DNA of 64,000 nucleotides. Origin: Homoserinibacter gongjuensis (lineage in GTDB: Bacteria; Actinomycetota; Actinomycetes; Actinomycetales; Microbacteriaceae). The notes under the pieces are model-generated. The model ran no database searches. It was not told the origin of the DNA and saw only the letters and a list, made by a program, of their open reading frames with translations. Made by a program: the position numbers and the translations under genes. Of this stretch, positions 37,786 to 47,246 are shown piece by piece. The stretch is taken from assembly GCF_030161875.1 (NCBI RefSeq), contig NZ_BSVA01000001.1:1612001-1676000 (forward strand), written 5' to 3'. Within the stretch, counting starts at the first letter, position 1. Every line of letters starts with the position of its first letter.

Positions 37786-37787
37786 CC

Positions 37788-38102
37788 TCAGCTCACCACC
37801 TTGAGCCCGACGACGGCGCCGACGAGCGCGCCGATGAGTAGCAGGCGCACGAGCCCGGCCTTCTCGGTGCCCGTGATCATCGCCCACAGCACCGTGAGCG
37901 TCGCGCCGATGCCGACCCACACGGCGTAGGCGGTGCCGGTGGGGATCTCCGACATCGCGTAGGCGAGCCCCACCATGCTCGCGGTCATCGCGACCACGAA
38001 CACGATCGTCGGCACGGGCCGACGGAACCCCTTCGAGGCCCCGAGCGCGGTGGCCCAGACGGCCTCCAGCATCCCGGACGCGATGAGCACGATCCACGTC
38101 AT
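37788..38102 (-). CDS. SMR-family transporter, SugE/Gdx type, first subunit (guanidinium exporter)
   Basis: 104 residues, four helices: MTWIVLIASGMLEAVWATALGASKGFRRP with Glu13, MSEIPTGTAYAVWVGIGATLTVLWAM, and a final helix LLLIGALVGAVVGLKVV. Sequence and length are those of Gdx (SugE) proteins, which exchange guanidinium for protons. The 5' leader holds a guanidine-III riboswitch ending right at the GGAAGG ribosome site, so expression is expected only when guanidine is present. Start 7 nt after GGAAGG. Confidence 0.93.
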   Translation of the reverse strand: MTWIVLIASGMLEAVWATALGASKGFRRPVPTIVFVVAMTASMVGLAYAMSEIPTGTAYAVWVGIGATLTVLWAMITGTEKAGLVRLLLIGALVGAVVGLKVVS

Positions 38103-38115
38103 GACGAACCCTTCC

Positions 38116-38157
38116 GAGTCAGTCTTGTCGTGGTGCGGGTACTGCTCCCTCGTCCGC
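38116..38157 (-). ncRNA. Guanidine-III riboswitch (ykkC-III class)
   Basis: On the minus strand the motif runs GCGGACGAGGGAGCAG, UACCCGC, ACCACGACAAGACUG, ACUC. It keeps the class-defining blocks GGACGAGG, GUACCCG and GACAAGAC. The two helices are supported by pairing: GCGG with CCGC (P1), and GAGCAGU with ACUG-A-CUC (P2, one bulged A). The 3' strand of P2 abuts the GGAAGG ribosome site of the SMR gene. Ligand binding would therefore control translation start. Confidence 0.92.
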
Positions 38158-38258
38158 GAGACCTGCATCGGCCCCCAGCACCGACGTTAGCGGCGGATGC
38201 TGTGCAGCGCGTGTGCAGGCCGCAGCGGCGGGTGCGCGGCGCCTGGCAGACTCGTCGG

Positions 38259-38818
38259 GTGACATCCTCCGATCGCGCCGTGCCCGGACGATACGTGCTC
38301 GCGACCGACGGTGCCTGCAAGGGCAACCCCGGTCCCGCGGGCTGGGCGTGGGTGGGGAGGACGGCCACTGGGCCGCCGGCTCGCTTCCGCAGGGCACCAA
38401 CAACATCGGCGAGCTGCTGGGTCTGCTGCACGCCATCCGCGACCACCTGAACGTGCGCGAGCTGGTCGTGCAGGCCGACTCGAAGTACGCGATCGACACG
38501 TACTCCTCGTGGATGGACGGCCACAAGCGCCGCGGCTGGGTCACGAGCGCGAAGAAGCCTGTGGCAAATCGCGAGATCCTCGAGCAGCTCATCGAGGTGC
38601 GCGACGCCCGGCGCGCGGCAGGGCTGCCGGACGTCGTGCTCGAGCACGTGCGCGGCCACGCGGGGCATCGCCTCAACTCCTGGGCCGACGAGCGTGCCGT
38701 TCGGGCGTCGCGGCACGCGGCGAAGGGCACGGCGTCGGAGTGGTCGTCGCTCGGCGGCGCGCAGGAGAAGCTCGACGTTTCGGTCGACCCGCCGCGGGGG
38801 TCGGGCGACAGGCGGTAG
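38259..38818 (+). CDS. rnhA: Ribonuclease HI (one frameshift)
   Basis: About 186 residues. The four acidic active-site residues are visible: ATDGACKGNPGPAGW (Asp), GTNNIGELLGLLHAI (Glu), VVQADSKYAIDTYSSW (Asp) and LNSWADERAVRAS (Asp). Helix and handle regions match RNase HI, with a short basic C-terminal extension. It cleaves RNA in RNA:DNA hybrids. The frame breaks at the G4 run 38354-38357; one more G gives AWVGEDGHWAAGSLPQGTNN. CAGACT six bases before the GTG suggests a leaderless transcript. Confidence 0.9.
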
Positions 38819-38867
38819 TGCTAGCTTCGTGTCGTCGTTACACGAGGAAAGAACGGAAACCACCACG

Positions 38868-39610
38868 ATGTCCCCCGTCGTCTTCTGTTGTCCGCAGCCG
38901 CCATCGCCGCCTGTGTCGCGCTCGCGGGATGCCAGGCGGCCGAACCGCCCGCCGAAAGCCCCACGACCGCGCCGCTTCCGAGCTACACCGTCGTCGACGA
39001 ACCGGGCGGCGTCGCGGGGTGCGTGCACGACGGCGATACCGTGCTGACGCTCGGCGACGATCCGCTCCCACGCAGCGAGTCGCTCGCCTTCGGCGAGGGC
39101 GAGAGCGCGGTGATCCTCGCGCACCAGGCGGGGCAGCGGCCGTGCTCGTGGAACGACTACGGGCGCGAGCTCGCCGCGCGGGGCTTCCAGGTGTTCATCC
39201 CGTCGCTCACGGGAACCCCGGATGCGGTGATCGGTGCCGCGGTCGTGTGGCTGCGCGAGAACGGTGTCGAGCGGTACGCCCTGGTCGGCGCATCGATGGG
39301 CGGCACGTACGTGCTCGCGGCCGCCCCCGCGCTCACGCCGGCCCCGAGTCTCGTCGTGGCGATCTCGGCACCGACCGAGTACGCGGGTGCAGATGCGCTC
39401 AGCGCGATCTCCGAGATCGACGCCCCCGTTCTGCTCATGGCAGGCAACGGAGATGGTGACTTCCCCGCACAGGCGCGCGAGCTCGCCGACGCCCAGCCGA
39501 ACGCGGAGCTGCTCGTGGCGACCTCGAATGCGCACGGCATCGAGCTGCGGGCCGACAACGCACCCGTCGCGGAGCGGCTCGACACGGCACTCGCCGACGC
39601 GCTCGGCTAG
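38868..39610 (+). CDS. Alpha/beta-hydrolase-fold lipoprotein (frameshift in the signal peptide)
   Basis: About 247 residues. One extra C in the run 38872-38876 gives the signal peptide MSPRRLLLSAAAIAACVALAGC, a clear lipobox, so the protein is exported and lipid-anchored. The mature part has an alpha/beta-hydrolase fold: VILAHQAGQRPCSWNDYGREL, nucleophile elbow GASMGGTY, and a late NAHGIEL histidine. Substrate unknown; the family contains esterases and dienelactone-type hydrolases. The gene stands alone. Confidence 0.8.
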
Positions 39611-39672
39611 GCCGCGCCTCCGTCACCCGTCCCGTTCCGCGGGCGACCGCATCCGCTTCGTGTGCGCGCGGT

Positions 39673-40244
39673 TCAGACCTCGGGCAGCAGGCCGTCGACG
39701 AGGGCGTCGACGATGTCGTCCAGGCTCTCATCGGGCATGAGGGGCGTCGTGAGGCGATCGAGCAGCAGCCCGTCGATTGCGTAGTGGAAGAGCGCGATGT
39801 GGCGCGCGTCGCCCGGCAGGCCCGCGGCGGCGTTGAACTCGACATCGGCGGCGAAGCCCGCCCGGAGCCACGCGCCGAGCACCTCGGCGACCTCCGGCCG
39901 GCGGATGCTCTCGAGACGCAGTTCGAGCAGCGCGATCGTGACCTCGCGATGGGTGAGCAGTCGTTCGACGATGTTCCGCAGGTACTCGGCGAAGAGCTCG
40001 CGCGTGGGGGCAGCCCCGCGCGTTCGTCGACGAACTGCTGGGTGGGGGCGAGTCGCTCCCCGATGCGTTCGACGAGGCCCTGAAGCAGCTGCGACCGGCT
40101 GCGGAAGTAGTTGGTGGTCGTGCCGATGGGTGCACCGGCGGCCTGGTCCACCGCGCGATGGGTGAGGCCGCGAGCGCCGGATTCGGCGAGCACTCGGATG
40201 CCGGCGTCGGCCAGGTCCCGTCGGCGGGCATCGTTGCGTGCCAT
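39673..40244 (-). CDS. TetR-family transcriptional regulator (one frameshift)
   Basis: About 190 residues. The helix-turn-helix is ARGLTHRAVDQAAGAPIGTTTNYFRSRSQLL within residues 10-55. The ligand domain reads TRELFAEYLRNIVERLLTHREVTIALLELRLES and ends DDIVDALVDGLLPEV. The frame breaks at the C4 run 40014-40017; one more base gives DERAGAAPTRELF. It diverges from the reductase-like gene at 40316, with a perfect 11-bp inverted repeat between them, and so likely represses that gene and itself. TAGGCT lies six bases before its ATG. Confidence 0.88.
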
Positions 40245-40263
40245 GTGGGCAGCCTAGCGCAAC

Positions 40264-40302
40264 CACAGCAGGTGATGTACATTAACCGGAACACCTGCTG
40301 TG
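40264..40302. promoter_or_regulatory. TetR operator: perfect 11-bp inverted repeat
   Basis: CACAGCAGGTG, 17 bases, CACCTGCTGTG. It fills the 71-bp gap between the divergent TetR and reductase genes, leaving 20 nt to one start and 14 nt to the other, and so covers both promoters. Confidence 0.75.
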
Positions 40303-40315
40303 ATTGGAGAACCAC

Positions 40316-40890
40316 ATGCGTGAACTCATCTACTACGTCGCCGTGAGCATGGACGGCTACATCGCGGGCCCCGACGGCCAGTTCGACGCGTTTCTCATGG
40401 AGGGCGACCACATGCAGGGCATCAACGAGGGCTACGCCGACACGATCCCGACAGCCTTCGCGGCATCCCTCGGCCTCGACCAGAGCGGCGGTCGCTTCGA
40501 CGCCGTGCTCATGGGCTCGGCAACCTGGGGCGTCGGACTTCCTGACCACCCGAGTCCCTATGGGCACCTCGCGCAGTACGTGTTCACTCACCGCCCGCAG
40601 CAGCCGGTCGAGGGGTCACCTTCACCGACCGTGACCCCGTCGCGCTCGTGCGGGAACTCAAGGAGCAGCCCGGCAAGGACATCTGGCTGTGCGGAGGCGG
40701 TCGGCTCGCGGGGCAGCTGATCGGCGAGATCGACCGCTTCCTCCTCAAGCGGCAGCCGGTGCTGTTCGGGAACGGCATCCCCCTGATCGCGGGTGGCGCC
40801 TACGATCCGCGACTGTTCACCCACGTCGGAACGCGCGAGTTCACCTCGGGCGTCTCGTTCGCAGAGTACGAGCGGGTCGCGGTCGCCTGA
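40316..40890 (+). CDS. Dihydrofolate-reductase-fold protein (RibD C-terminal family), one frameshift
   Basis: About 191 residues. MRELIYYVAVSMDGYIAGPDGQFDAF is the usual start of RibD-C/DHFR-like reductases; VLMGSATWGVG and the nucleotide-binding DIWLCGGGRLAGQLIGEIDRFLL follow. The frame breaks at the G4 run 40612-40615; one more G gives QPVEGVTFTDRDPVALVREL. It is not a true folate DHFR; members reduce NADPH-dependent substrates that are mostly unknown. Controlled by the divergent TetR gene. GGAG precedes the ATG. Confidence 0.85.
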
Positions 40891-40975
40891 GCCAGGTGTG
40901 CGCGGCGTGGTCCCACCTGCTGGTTCTTGCGCTGCACCGCTCACACGAGCACGCCGATCTGCGGCCGGGAATCGG

Positions 40976-41048
40976 TGGGCCCGGAGGGGCTCGAACCCTC
41001 GACCCGCGGATTAAAAGTCCGATGCTCTACCGACTGAGCTACAGGCCC
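40976..41048 (-). tRNA. tRNA-Lys, anticodon TTT
   Basis: Read on the minus strand this is a 73-nt cloverleaf. The acceptor stem pairs GGGCCTG with CGGGCCC (one G-T). The D arm is GTAGCTCAGTCGGTAGAGC, the anticodon loop CTTTTAA gives anticodon TTT, and the T arm contains GGTTCGAGCC. The discriminator is A, and CCA is not encoded (CCG follows). Confidence 0.97.
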
Positions 41049-41105
41049 GACCCATCCAGGGTAGTCGCCGAGCGGGTTGCCGCGCGCGGGGGCAGAATGG
41101 TGCGA

Positions 41106-41738
41106 ATGGCCGACGACTTCCACAAGCCCACCCTGTTCGGCGGACGCGAGTTCGAGGCGTTCCCCGGATCCTTCGTCGACCCGGCCGTGAGCCGCCGCAT
41201 CGCCCACGACACCGCGCGCGGGCTCGTGGCGCGCGTGCGCGACAGCGACGATCCCGAGGTGCTCGACCGCGTCGTACGCTTCACCGACGAGCACGGCCTC
41301 GACGCGGTCGCCGAACTGTGGGCCATGTCGGGCCCCAACACACTGCCCGGTGCGCTATGGCGCATCTACCTGCTGCGCACCATGATCCGGCAGGACCCGG
41401 ATGGCGTGGCGCTGTTGTTCCAGCGGGGAACCGAGACGCTCGTCACGATCGATCCCGTCATCGCGGGCGCACCGAGCCCCGCGGGACCGGAGGAGGTGCT
41501 CGAACTCTCCGACCGCATCCTGCGCGGGGTCTTCGACGGCGACCTCGCCCACGCGCTCGAGCGGGCATCCGCGTTCTGCCGCGTGGAGGCATCCGGTGCC
41601 GCCTCCATCGCCGACGACCAGGAGGGCGCCGCGCCCGAACGCTCGACCGAGCTGACGACCCGCGCCGCACGCCTCACGACCGTCGCCGAGGAGCTCGCCG
41701 TGTGCGCGCGCCTCGCGCGCGACGACGCGCTCGAGTAG
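41106..41738 (+). CDS. Conserved hypothetical protein of Microbacteriaceae type
   Basis: 210 residues, soluble and mostly helical by composition: MADDFHKPTLFGGREFEAFPGSFVDPAVSRRIAHDTARGLV, then DRVVRFTDEHGLDAVAELWAMSGPNTLPGALWRIYLLRTMIRQDP and an acidic C-terminal half. I recognise no catalytic motif. A CAGAAT box 7 nt before ATG 41106 favours that start over the in-frame ATG at 41097. It directly follows the tRNA-Lys gene on the opposite strand. Confidence 0.75.
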   Translation: MADDFHKPTLFGGREFEAFPGSFVDPAVSRRIAHDTARGLVARVRDSDDPEVLDRVVRFTDEHGLDAVAELWAMSGPNTLPGALWRIYLLRTMIRQDPDGVALLFQRGTETLVTIDPVIAGAPSPAGPEEVLELSDRILRGVFDGDLAHALERASAFCRVEASGAASIADDQEGAAPERSTELTTRAARLTTVAEELAVCARLARDDALE

Positions 41739-41772
41739 CGCGCGTCGTCCGCCCCCGGCGGCCGCGCCTCAT

Positions 41773-41861
41773 TGTCGAAAATGCAGGAGATCTGCGGCGA
41801 AGGGGCCGTGTTTCCGGGCTCGCCTGGGTGCTAGCTGTGCAGTTCTCCTGCATTTTCGACA
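41773..41861. repeat. 89-bp inverted-repeat-bounded element, TGTCGAAAATGCAGGA family, copy 3
   Basis: Same 16-bp ends as copies 1 and 2 and the same length, but the interior (CTGCGGCGAAGGGG...TGCTAGCTGTGCAG) is unrelated to theirs. It begins 34 bp after the preceding gene in a 425-bp gene-free stretch. Confidence 0.85.
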
Positions 41862-41899
41862 CGACTGCGGGGCGGGCGGCCCTCGCGTAAACTGTCACG

Positions 41900-41977
41900 G
41901 CCGGGCCGCAGTAACCCCGGGCTCCACTTTTCGCCGCTTCGAGCGGCCTCGCGCCGAGAGGCGTTCTGCGGCCCGGC
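41900..41977. other. Structured intergenic segment, candidate small RNA or IR-bounded element
   Basis: A perfect 12-bp inverted repeat (GCCGGGCCGCAG... hmm-free reading: left arm 41900-41911, right arm 41966-41977) closes a 78-nt interval. Inside are two smaller hairpins, GCCGCT-TCG-AGCGGC and CCTC-GCGCC-GAGG. A TGTTTTC run follows 17 nt later. No reading frame is credible. It could be a small RNA on the plus strand or another palindromic element. Confidence 0.4.
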
Positions 41978-42001
41978 ACTCACGTCTCCGCCCCTGTTTT
42001 C

Positions 42002-42125
42002 TGTTGTGCAGGAATTCCCGCATCCTCTCGTGCCCGCCGTCCGGAAAACCCCTGGTCAGCGTCTGGGAGGCCTCGGAGCCTGCCCGAGAACTCCTGCACA
42101 ACAGCAGAACTCCTGCACAACAGCA
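42002..42125. repeat. TGTTGTGCAGGA inverted-repeat element with duplicated right end
   Basis: TGTTGTGCAGGA at 42002 is mirrored by TCCTGCACAACA ending at 42103. The right end is then repeated directly (AGAACTCCTGCACAACAGC twice, 42088-42125). Ends share only TGCAGGA with the copies upstream, but size and design are the same. It lies 40 bp downstream of the pstB stop. Confidence 0.7.
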
Positions 42126-42164
42126 AGGAGCGCTGAGCGCGCGGATGCCGCACCCGCCCGTGGA

Positions 42165-42944
<780 letters not shown>

Positions 42945-42958
42945 GGATTCCTTACCGG

Positions 42959-44040
42959 TCAGCGCCCGAGCTTGGGCGAGAAGAAGTGGGAGACGAGTCG
43001 CGCGACCGCGTTCAGCAGGGCGACGATGATGATGAGCGTGAGCGCCCCGGCCCAGGCCCGCTCGAAGTAGAACGACGAGTCGGTGCCGGGGCTCACGTAC
43101 TGGGTGTAGACGAAGACGGGCAGCGACATCATCCGCTCCCCGAAGGGGTTGTAGTTCATGGATGCCGTGAACCCCGCCACGATCAACAGGGGGCCGTCTC
43201 GCCGATGACGCGCGAGATCGAGAGCATGATGCCGGTCGTGATGCCGGCCACCGAGGTGGGCAGCACGATCTTCAGGATGGTGCGCCACTTGGGCACACCG
43301 AGCGCGTAGGAGGCCTCCCGCAGTTCGTTCGGCACGAGTCGCATGATCTCTTCGCTCGAGCGCACGACGACCGGGATCATCAGGATCGTCAGCGAGATCG
43401 ACCCCGCGAACCCGCTGCGCACGCCGTCGCCGAACAGCAGCGAGAACAGGGCGTAGGTCGCGAGCCCCGCGACGATCGAGGGGATGCCGGTCATGACATC
43501 CACGAAGAAGGTGATGCCGCGCGCGAGCCGGCCGGTGCCGTATTCGACGAGGTAGATCGCGGTCATGAGCCCGATCGGGATCGAGATGAGCGCCGCGAAC
43601 CCCGTGATGAGCAGGGTGCCGACGATCGCGTGCAGCGCTCCGCCGCCCTCGCCGACGACGTTGCGCATCGAGTGGGTGAGGAACGTGCCGTTCAGCAGGG
43701 TCGGCAGGCCGTCGGCCACGACCGTCAGTGTGAGCCAGATGAGCGGGATGAGCGCGAGCACGAACGCGGCCGTCACGAGCGAGGTCACGAGCCGGTCGGT
43801 GGCCTGTCGCGCGCCTTCGACGAGACGCGAGATCAGCCAGTTCGCGAGCACGAAGAGCGCCACGCCCGCGATGAGCGACAGGATCCAGTTGAACTCCTCG
43901 TCGGTGCTGAGCGCCAGGAACGCGCCCGTGCCGAGGCAGACGGCGAGGGATGCGGCGAGCACCGCCCACGGTGCCGCCCGTGGCAGCTTGCCCGCGGTGA
44001 GCGAGTTGGCGAGCGGACGCGCCTGGAGGTCGGTCGTCAT
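42959..44040 (-). CDS. pstA: Phosphate ABC transporter permease PstA (one frameshift)
   Basis: About 361 residues. An N-terminal extension of two helices ([36 protein letters not shown]) precedes the usual six-helix core. The core shows [40 protein letters not shown] and the EAA loop [22 protein letters not shown]. The frame breaks at the G5 run 43189-43193; one more base gives [19 protein letters not shown]. Its ATG overlaps the pstC stop by one base. Confidence 0.93.
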
Positions 44041-44978
44041 CAGTTGGCTCCCGAGAATTCCTTGCGGCGCGCGACCGCCCAACGAGCGGCCGAGTTGACC
44101 GCGAAGGTGATCACGAACAGGATCAGCCCCGTCGCGATGAGCACGTTGACGTTGATGCCGTACGCCTCGGGGTAGTTGAGGGCGATGTTGGCGGGGATCG
44201 TCGTGGGGTTCTGCGAGCTCGTGAGCACGAAGCTGATGATCGTGGCGGGCGAGAGCACCATCGCCACCGCCATCGTCTCGCCGAGGGCGCGGCCGAGCCC
44301 GAGCATGACGGCCGAGATGATGCCGGGTCGCCCGAAGGGCAGCACCGCGAGCTTGATCATCTCCCAGCGGGTCGCCCCGAGGGCGAGCGCCGCCTCCTCG
44401 TGCAGCTTGGGCGTCTGCAGGAAGACCTCGCGGCACAGCGCCGTGATGATCGGCAGGATCATCACCGCGAGCACGATCGCGACCGTCAGGATGGTGCGGC
44501 CGGTGCCCGAGACGGGCGGCGCGAACAGCGGGATCCAGCCGAGGTTGTCGACGAGCCAGGAGTAGAACGGCTGGATCGCGGGCGCGAGCACGCGTGCGCC
44601 CCACAGTCCGAAGACGACCGACGGCACGGCCGCGAGCAGGTCGATCGTGTAGCCGAGCCCCTGCGCGAGACGGCGCGGGGCGTAGTGCGAGATGAAGAGC
44701 GAGATGCCGAGGGCGATCGGCACGGCGATGAGCAGCGCGAGCGCGGCAGCCCACACGGTGCCGAAGGCGAGCGGCAGCACGTAGGCCCAGAAGCTGTCGG
44801 GCGATCCCTTGATCTCGGACGGATCGACGACGAAGGCGGGCAGCGACTGGGCGATCAGGAAGACGGCCACCCCCGCGAGAACCACGAGGATGAGGGCGCC
44901 CGCTGCGAGCGCCCCCGTCGAGAAGAGCGTGTCGCCGAGACGTCTCTTGGCGGTGATCCGGGCCGGGGCGGCGGTCAT
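44040..44978 (-). CDS. pstC: Phosphate ABC transporter permease PstC
   Basis: 312 residues, six core helices. Visible segments are LILVVLAGVAVFLIAQSLPAF, LIAVPIALGISLFISHYAP, LLAAVPSVVFGLWG and the EAA loop HEEAALALGATRWEMIKLAVLP. It forms the phosphate channel with PstA. It is separated from pstS by 82 bp containing a strong hairpin, while pstC, pstA and pstB are tightly packed. Confidence 0.96.
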   Translation of the reverse strand: MTAAPARITAKRRLGDTLFSTGALAAGALILVVLAGVAVFLIAQSLPAFVVDPSEIKGSPDSFWAYVLPLAFGTVWAAALALLIAVPIALGISLFISHYAPRRLAQGLGYTIDLLAAVPSVVFGLWGARVLAPAIQPFYSWLVDNLGWIPLFAPPVSGTGRTILTVAIVLAVMILPIITALCREVFLQTPKLHEEAALALGATRWEMIKLAVLPFGRPGIISAVMLGLGRALGETMAVAMVLSPATIISFVLTSSQNPTTIPANIALNYPEAYGINVNVLIATGLILFVITFAVNSAARWAVARRKEFSGAN

Positions 44979-45014
44979 GCGTCCTCGTCTGGTGGGGGTC
45001 GGGTTCAGTGTGTC

Positions 45015-45053
45015 GGGATGCGGCCCCCGGCGCAATGCCGGAGGCCGCATCCC
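45015..45053 (-). terminator. Intercistronic hairpin between pstS and pstC
   Basis: GGGATGCGGCC pairs perfectly with GGCCGCATCCC, with an inner CCGGC/GCCGG stem. It begins 8 nt after the pstS stop on the minus strand. It parallels the hairpin after the sugar-binding protein gene and would keep the binding protein in excess over the permeases. Confidence 0.7.
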
Positions 45054-45060
45054 GTCGTGG

Positions 45061-46169
45061 TTACTTGATCGAGGCGATCGCGTCGGCGACCTTGGCCGAC
45101 AGCTCGCTCGAGAGGGGGCGGCGCCCGCCGACTCGGCGGCGACCTTCTGGCCCTCGGGGCTCGTGATGAAGCCGATGTAGGCCTTCACGAATTCGCCCTT
45201 GGCGGCATCCGCGTACTCCTGGCAGACGATGCTGTAGGAGACCAGCACGAGCGGGTAGTGGCTCGGGTCGGTGGTCTTGCGGTCGAGCGTGAACGCGAGG
45301 TCGTTCGCGTCGCGGCCCTCGACGAGCGGCGAGTCGGCGACGACCGCGGCCGCGGCCTCCGGCGTGTAGCCCACGAACTCGTCGCCGACCTTGATCTTGG
45401 CGGTCTTGAGCGCGCCCGCCTTCGACGCGTCGGCGTAGCCGATCGTGCCCGTTCCGGTCGCGACGGCGTCGACGACACCGGTCGTGCCCTGCGCGCCCTC
45501 ACCGGTCTGGTAGGGGAACGGGTCCGCCGGCTTCGCGTCCCACACCTCGGGGGCGAGCTGGTTCAGGTAGTCGGTGAAGTTCTTCGTGGTCCCCGAGTCG
45601 TCGGAGCGGTGCACGGCGGTGATCGTCTGATCGGGGAAGGTCGTTCCCTCATTCAGGGCGGCGATCGCCGGGTCGTTCCAGTTGGTGATGTCGCCCTTGA
45701 AGATCTTCGCGAGGGTGGCGGCGTCGAGCTTGAGCTCGTCGACACCGTCGACGTTGAAGATCACCGCGATGGGCGAGATGTAGGTCGGGATGTCGATGGC
45801 CGGGCTGTCGGCGGCGCACGCACCGAAGGAGCCGGCGAGCTCCTCGTCGGAGAGCGCCGAGTCGGAGCCGGCCCAGTCGGAACCGCCGCCGATGAAGGTC
45901 TCCCGGCCCGCGCCCGAACCGCTCGGGTCGTAGTTGACGGTGACGTCGGGGTTGGCGGTCTGGAAGGCGGCGACCCAGGCATCCTGCGCCGAGCCCTGCG
46001 ACGACGCTCCTGCACCGTTGAAGGTGCCCGACAGGGTGCTGCCGGTCGTGCCGCCGTCACCGGACGGCTGCTCGTTGGCGGCGCACGAGCTGAGGGCGAG
46101 GGCGCCTGCGAGGGCGAGGGCGCCCCATCCGGCGAGGCGGGCTGCGCCGCCGATACGCGTGATCTTCAC
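45061..46169 (-). CDS. pstS: Phosphate-binding lipoprotein (one frameshift near the 3' end)
   Basis: About 369 residues. The signal peptide ends ALALSSC (lipobox). Mature features are TFNGAGASSQGSAQDAWVAAF, VNYDPSGSGAGRETFI and VHRSDDSGTTKNFTDYL, which hold the serine/aspartate/arginine phosphate ligands. The frame breaks at the G5 run 45114-45118; one more base gives AAPLSSELSAKVADAIASIK and a TAA at 45061. GTG start. A three-unit PHO box lies 90 nt upstream with a TAGCGT -10 box (46226-46231) between, so the operon should respond to phosphate starvation through RegX3. Confidence 0.95.
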
Positions 46170-46258
46170 TGTGTTCCCTTCGGGAATGTCGGTCAGGTTC
46201 GAGGCTCTTGGCGGCCTCGCTGCCGACGCTAGGAAGCGACAGTGACCAGCGTCGTGGG

Positions 46259-46291
46259 CGACGGTGAACGGGAGGTTAACAGGCGGGCAAC
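46259..46291 (-). promoter_or_regulatory. PHO box of pstSCAB: three 11-nt direct repeats
   Basis: Read on the minus strand the units are GTTGCCCGCCT, GTTAACCTCCC and GTTCACCGTCG, in exact 11-nt register. They match the actinobacterial PhoP/RegX3 consensus G[G/T]TCAYYYR[G/C]. The last unit ends 27 bp before the -10 box, in place of a -35. Confidence 0.85.
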
Positions 46292-46304
46292 GGTGGTGGC
46301 CGGT

Positions 46305-47246
46305 TCAGACGGTCGGGCCGTGCACCTCGACGGCGACGAGTCCGGATTCCGGATGCTCGATCGGCACGTGCAGCACGGCGTACTCGCCCGTGCCGAGGGC
46401 GGCAGCGCGCTGCAGCTTCGAGCTCCCGGCGGTTCCGGTGAGCTCCGCCACGGCGGCGATGATCTGGGGCAGCACGGGGCCGTGACTGCACAGAACCGTG
46501 CTCTCGGCCGCGTCGATCCGCTCCGCCACGAGCGCGCGCACGGCCTTGCCGCCGGAGCGGTACTCGTCCTGGCTGATGACGTGCTCCTCGTCCACCGGAA
46601 GCCCCGTCACCCGTGCGGTCGGCGCGATCGTGCGCAGGCACCGTTCTGCTGTCGAGCTGATGAGCGCACGCGGTCGGAAGGCGGCGATCCCGTGGGCGAC
46701 GCTCATCGACTGGTTGACGCCGCGCTGCATGAGCGGTCGCGTCGCGTCCGGGCCGTCCCAGTCCTCGGCGGGCACCGCCTTGCCGTGCCGCAACGCGACG
46801 ATCGCGAAGGTGCGCGCCCGGCCCTGCGCGAACAGTTCGGCGAAACGCTCGACGATGTCGACGTCGTGCGGGTAGCTGAGCACCTTCCGGGCCTTCGTGA
46901 TGCCGACCCAGTGCAGTTCCTCGATCTCGTCGTTGGCGACGAAGGTCGAGTTGGCACGCGACTCGGCACTGACCTCGCCCGCCCAGTAGTACACCTGCTT
47001 GTCGCGCCCGCCCGGCAGTCGATACTCGACGACCCCGAGCGGGGCGCCGAGCCCGATGATGAGCCCCGTCTCCTCGGCGATCTCACGCACGGCCGTCTCG
47101 GGCAGTGTCTCGCCCGGGTCGACCTTGCCCTTGGGCAGCGAGACGTCCTTGTGCTGGGTGCGGTGCACGAGCAGGATCTTCGGCTTGCCCTTCTTCGACA
47201 CGCGCCAGCACACAGCGCCTGCCGCGAGCACGGGCCCCGGGCTCAT
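46305..47246 (-). CDS. NUDIX hydrolase fused to a histidine-phosphatase domain (MutT1-like)
   Basis: 313 residues. Residues 1-140 carry a complete NUDIX box ([24 protein letters not shown]). From about 150 there is a histidine-phosphatase-type domain with [21 protein letters not shown] and [12 protein letters not shown]. This fusion is the architecture of mycobacterial MutT1, which clears 8-oxo-GTP species and diadenosine polyphosphates. Its ATG overlaps the ppk stop, so the two are co-translated, as in many actinobacteria. The pst PHO box lies just beyond its 3' end. Confidence 0.9.
   Translation of the reverse strand: MSPGPVLAAGAVCWRVSKKGKPKILLVHRTQHKDVSLPKGKVDPGETLPETAVREIAEETGLIIGLGAPLGVVEYRLPGGRDKQVYYWAGEVSAESRANSTFVANDEIEELHWVGITKARKVLSYPHDVDIVERFAELFAQGRARTFAIVALRHGKAVPAEDWDGPDATRPLMQRGVNQSMSVAHGIAAFRPRALISSTAERCLRTIAPTARVTGLPVDEEHVISQDEYRSGGKAVRALVAERIDAAESTVLCSHGPVLPQIIAAVAELTGTAGSSKLQRAAALGTGEYAVLHVPIEHPESGLVAVEVHGPTV

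Noticed and set aside
40941-41294. A minus-strand coding frame across 40941-41294
   Set aside because: It runs through tRNA-Lys and opposite a conserved gene.
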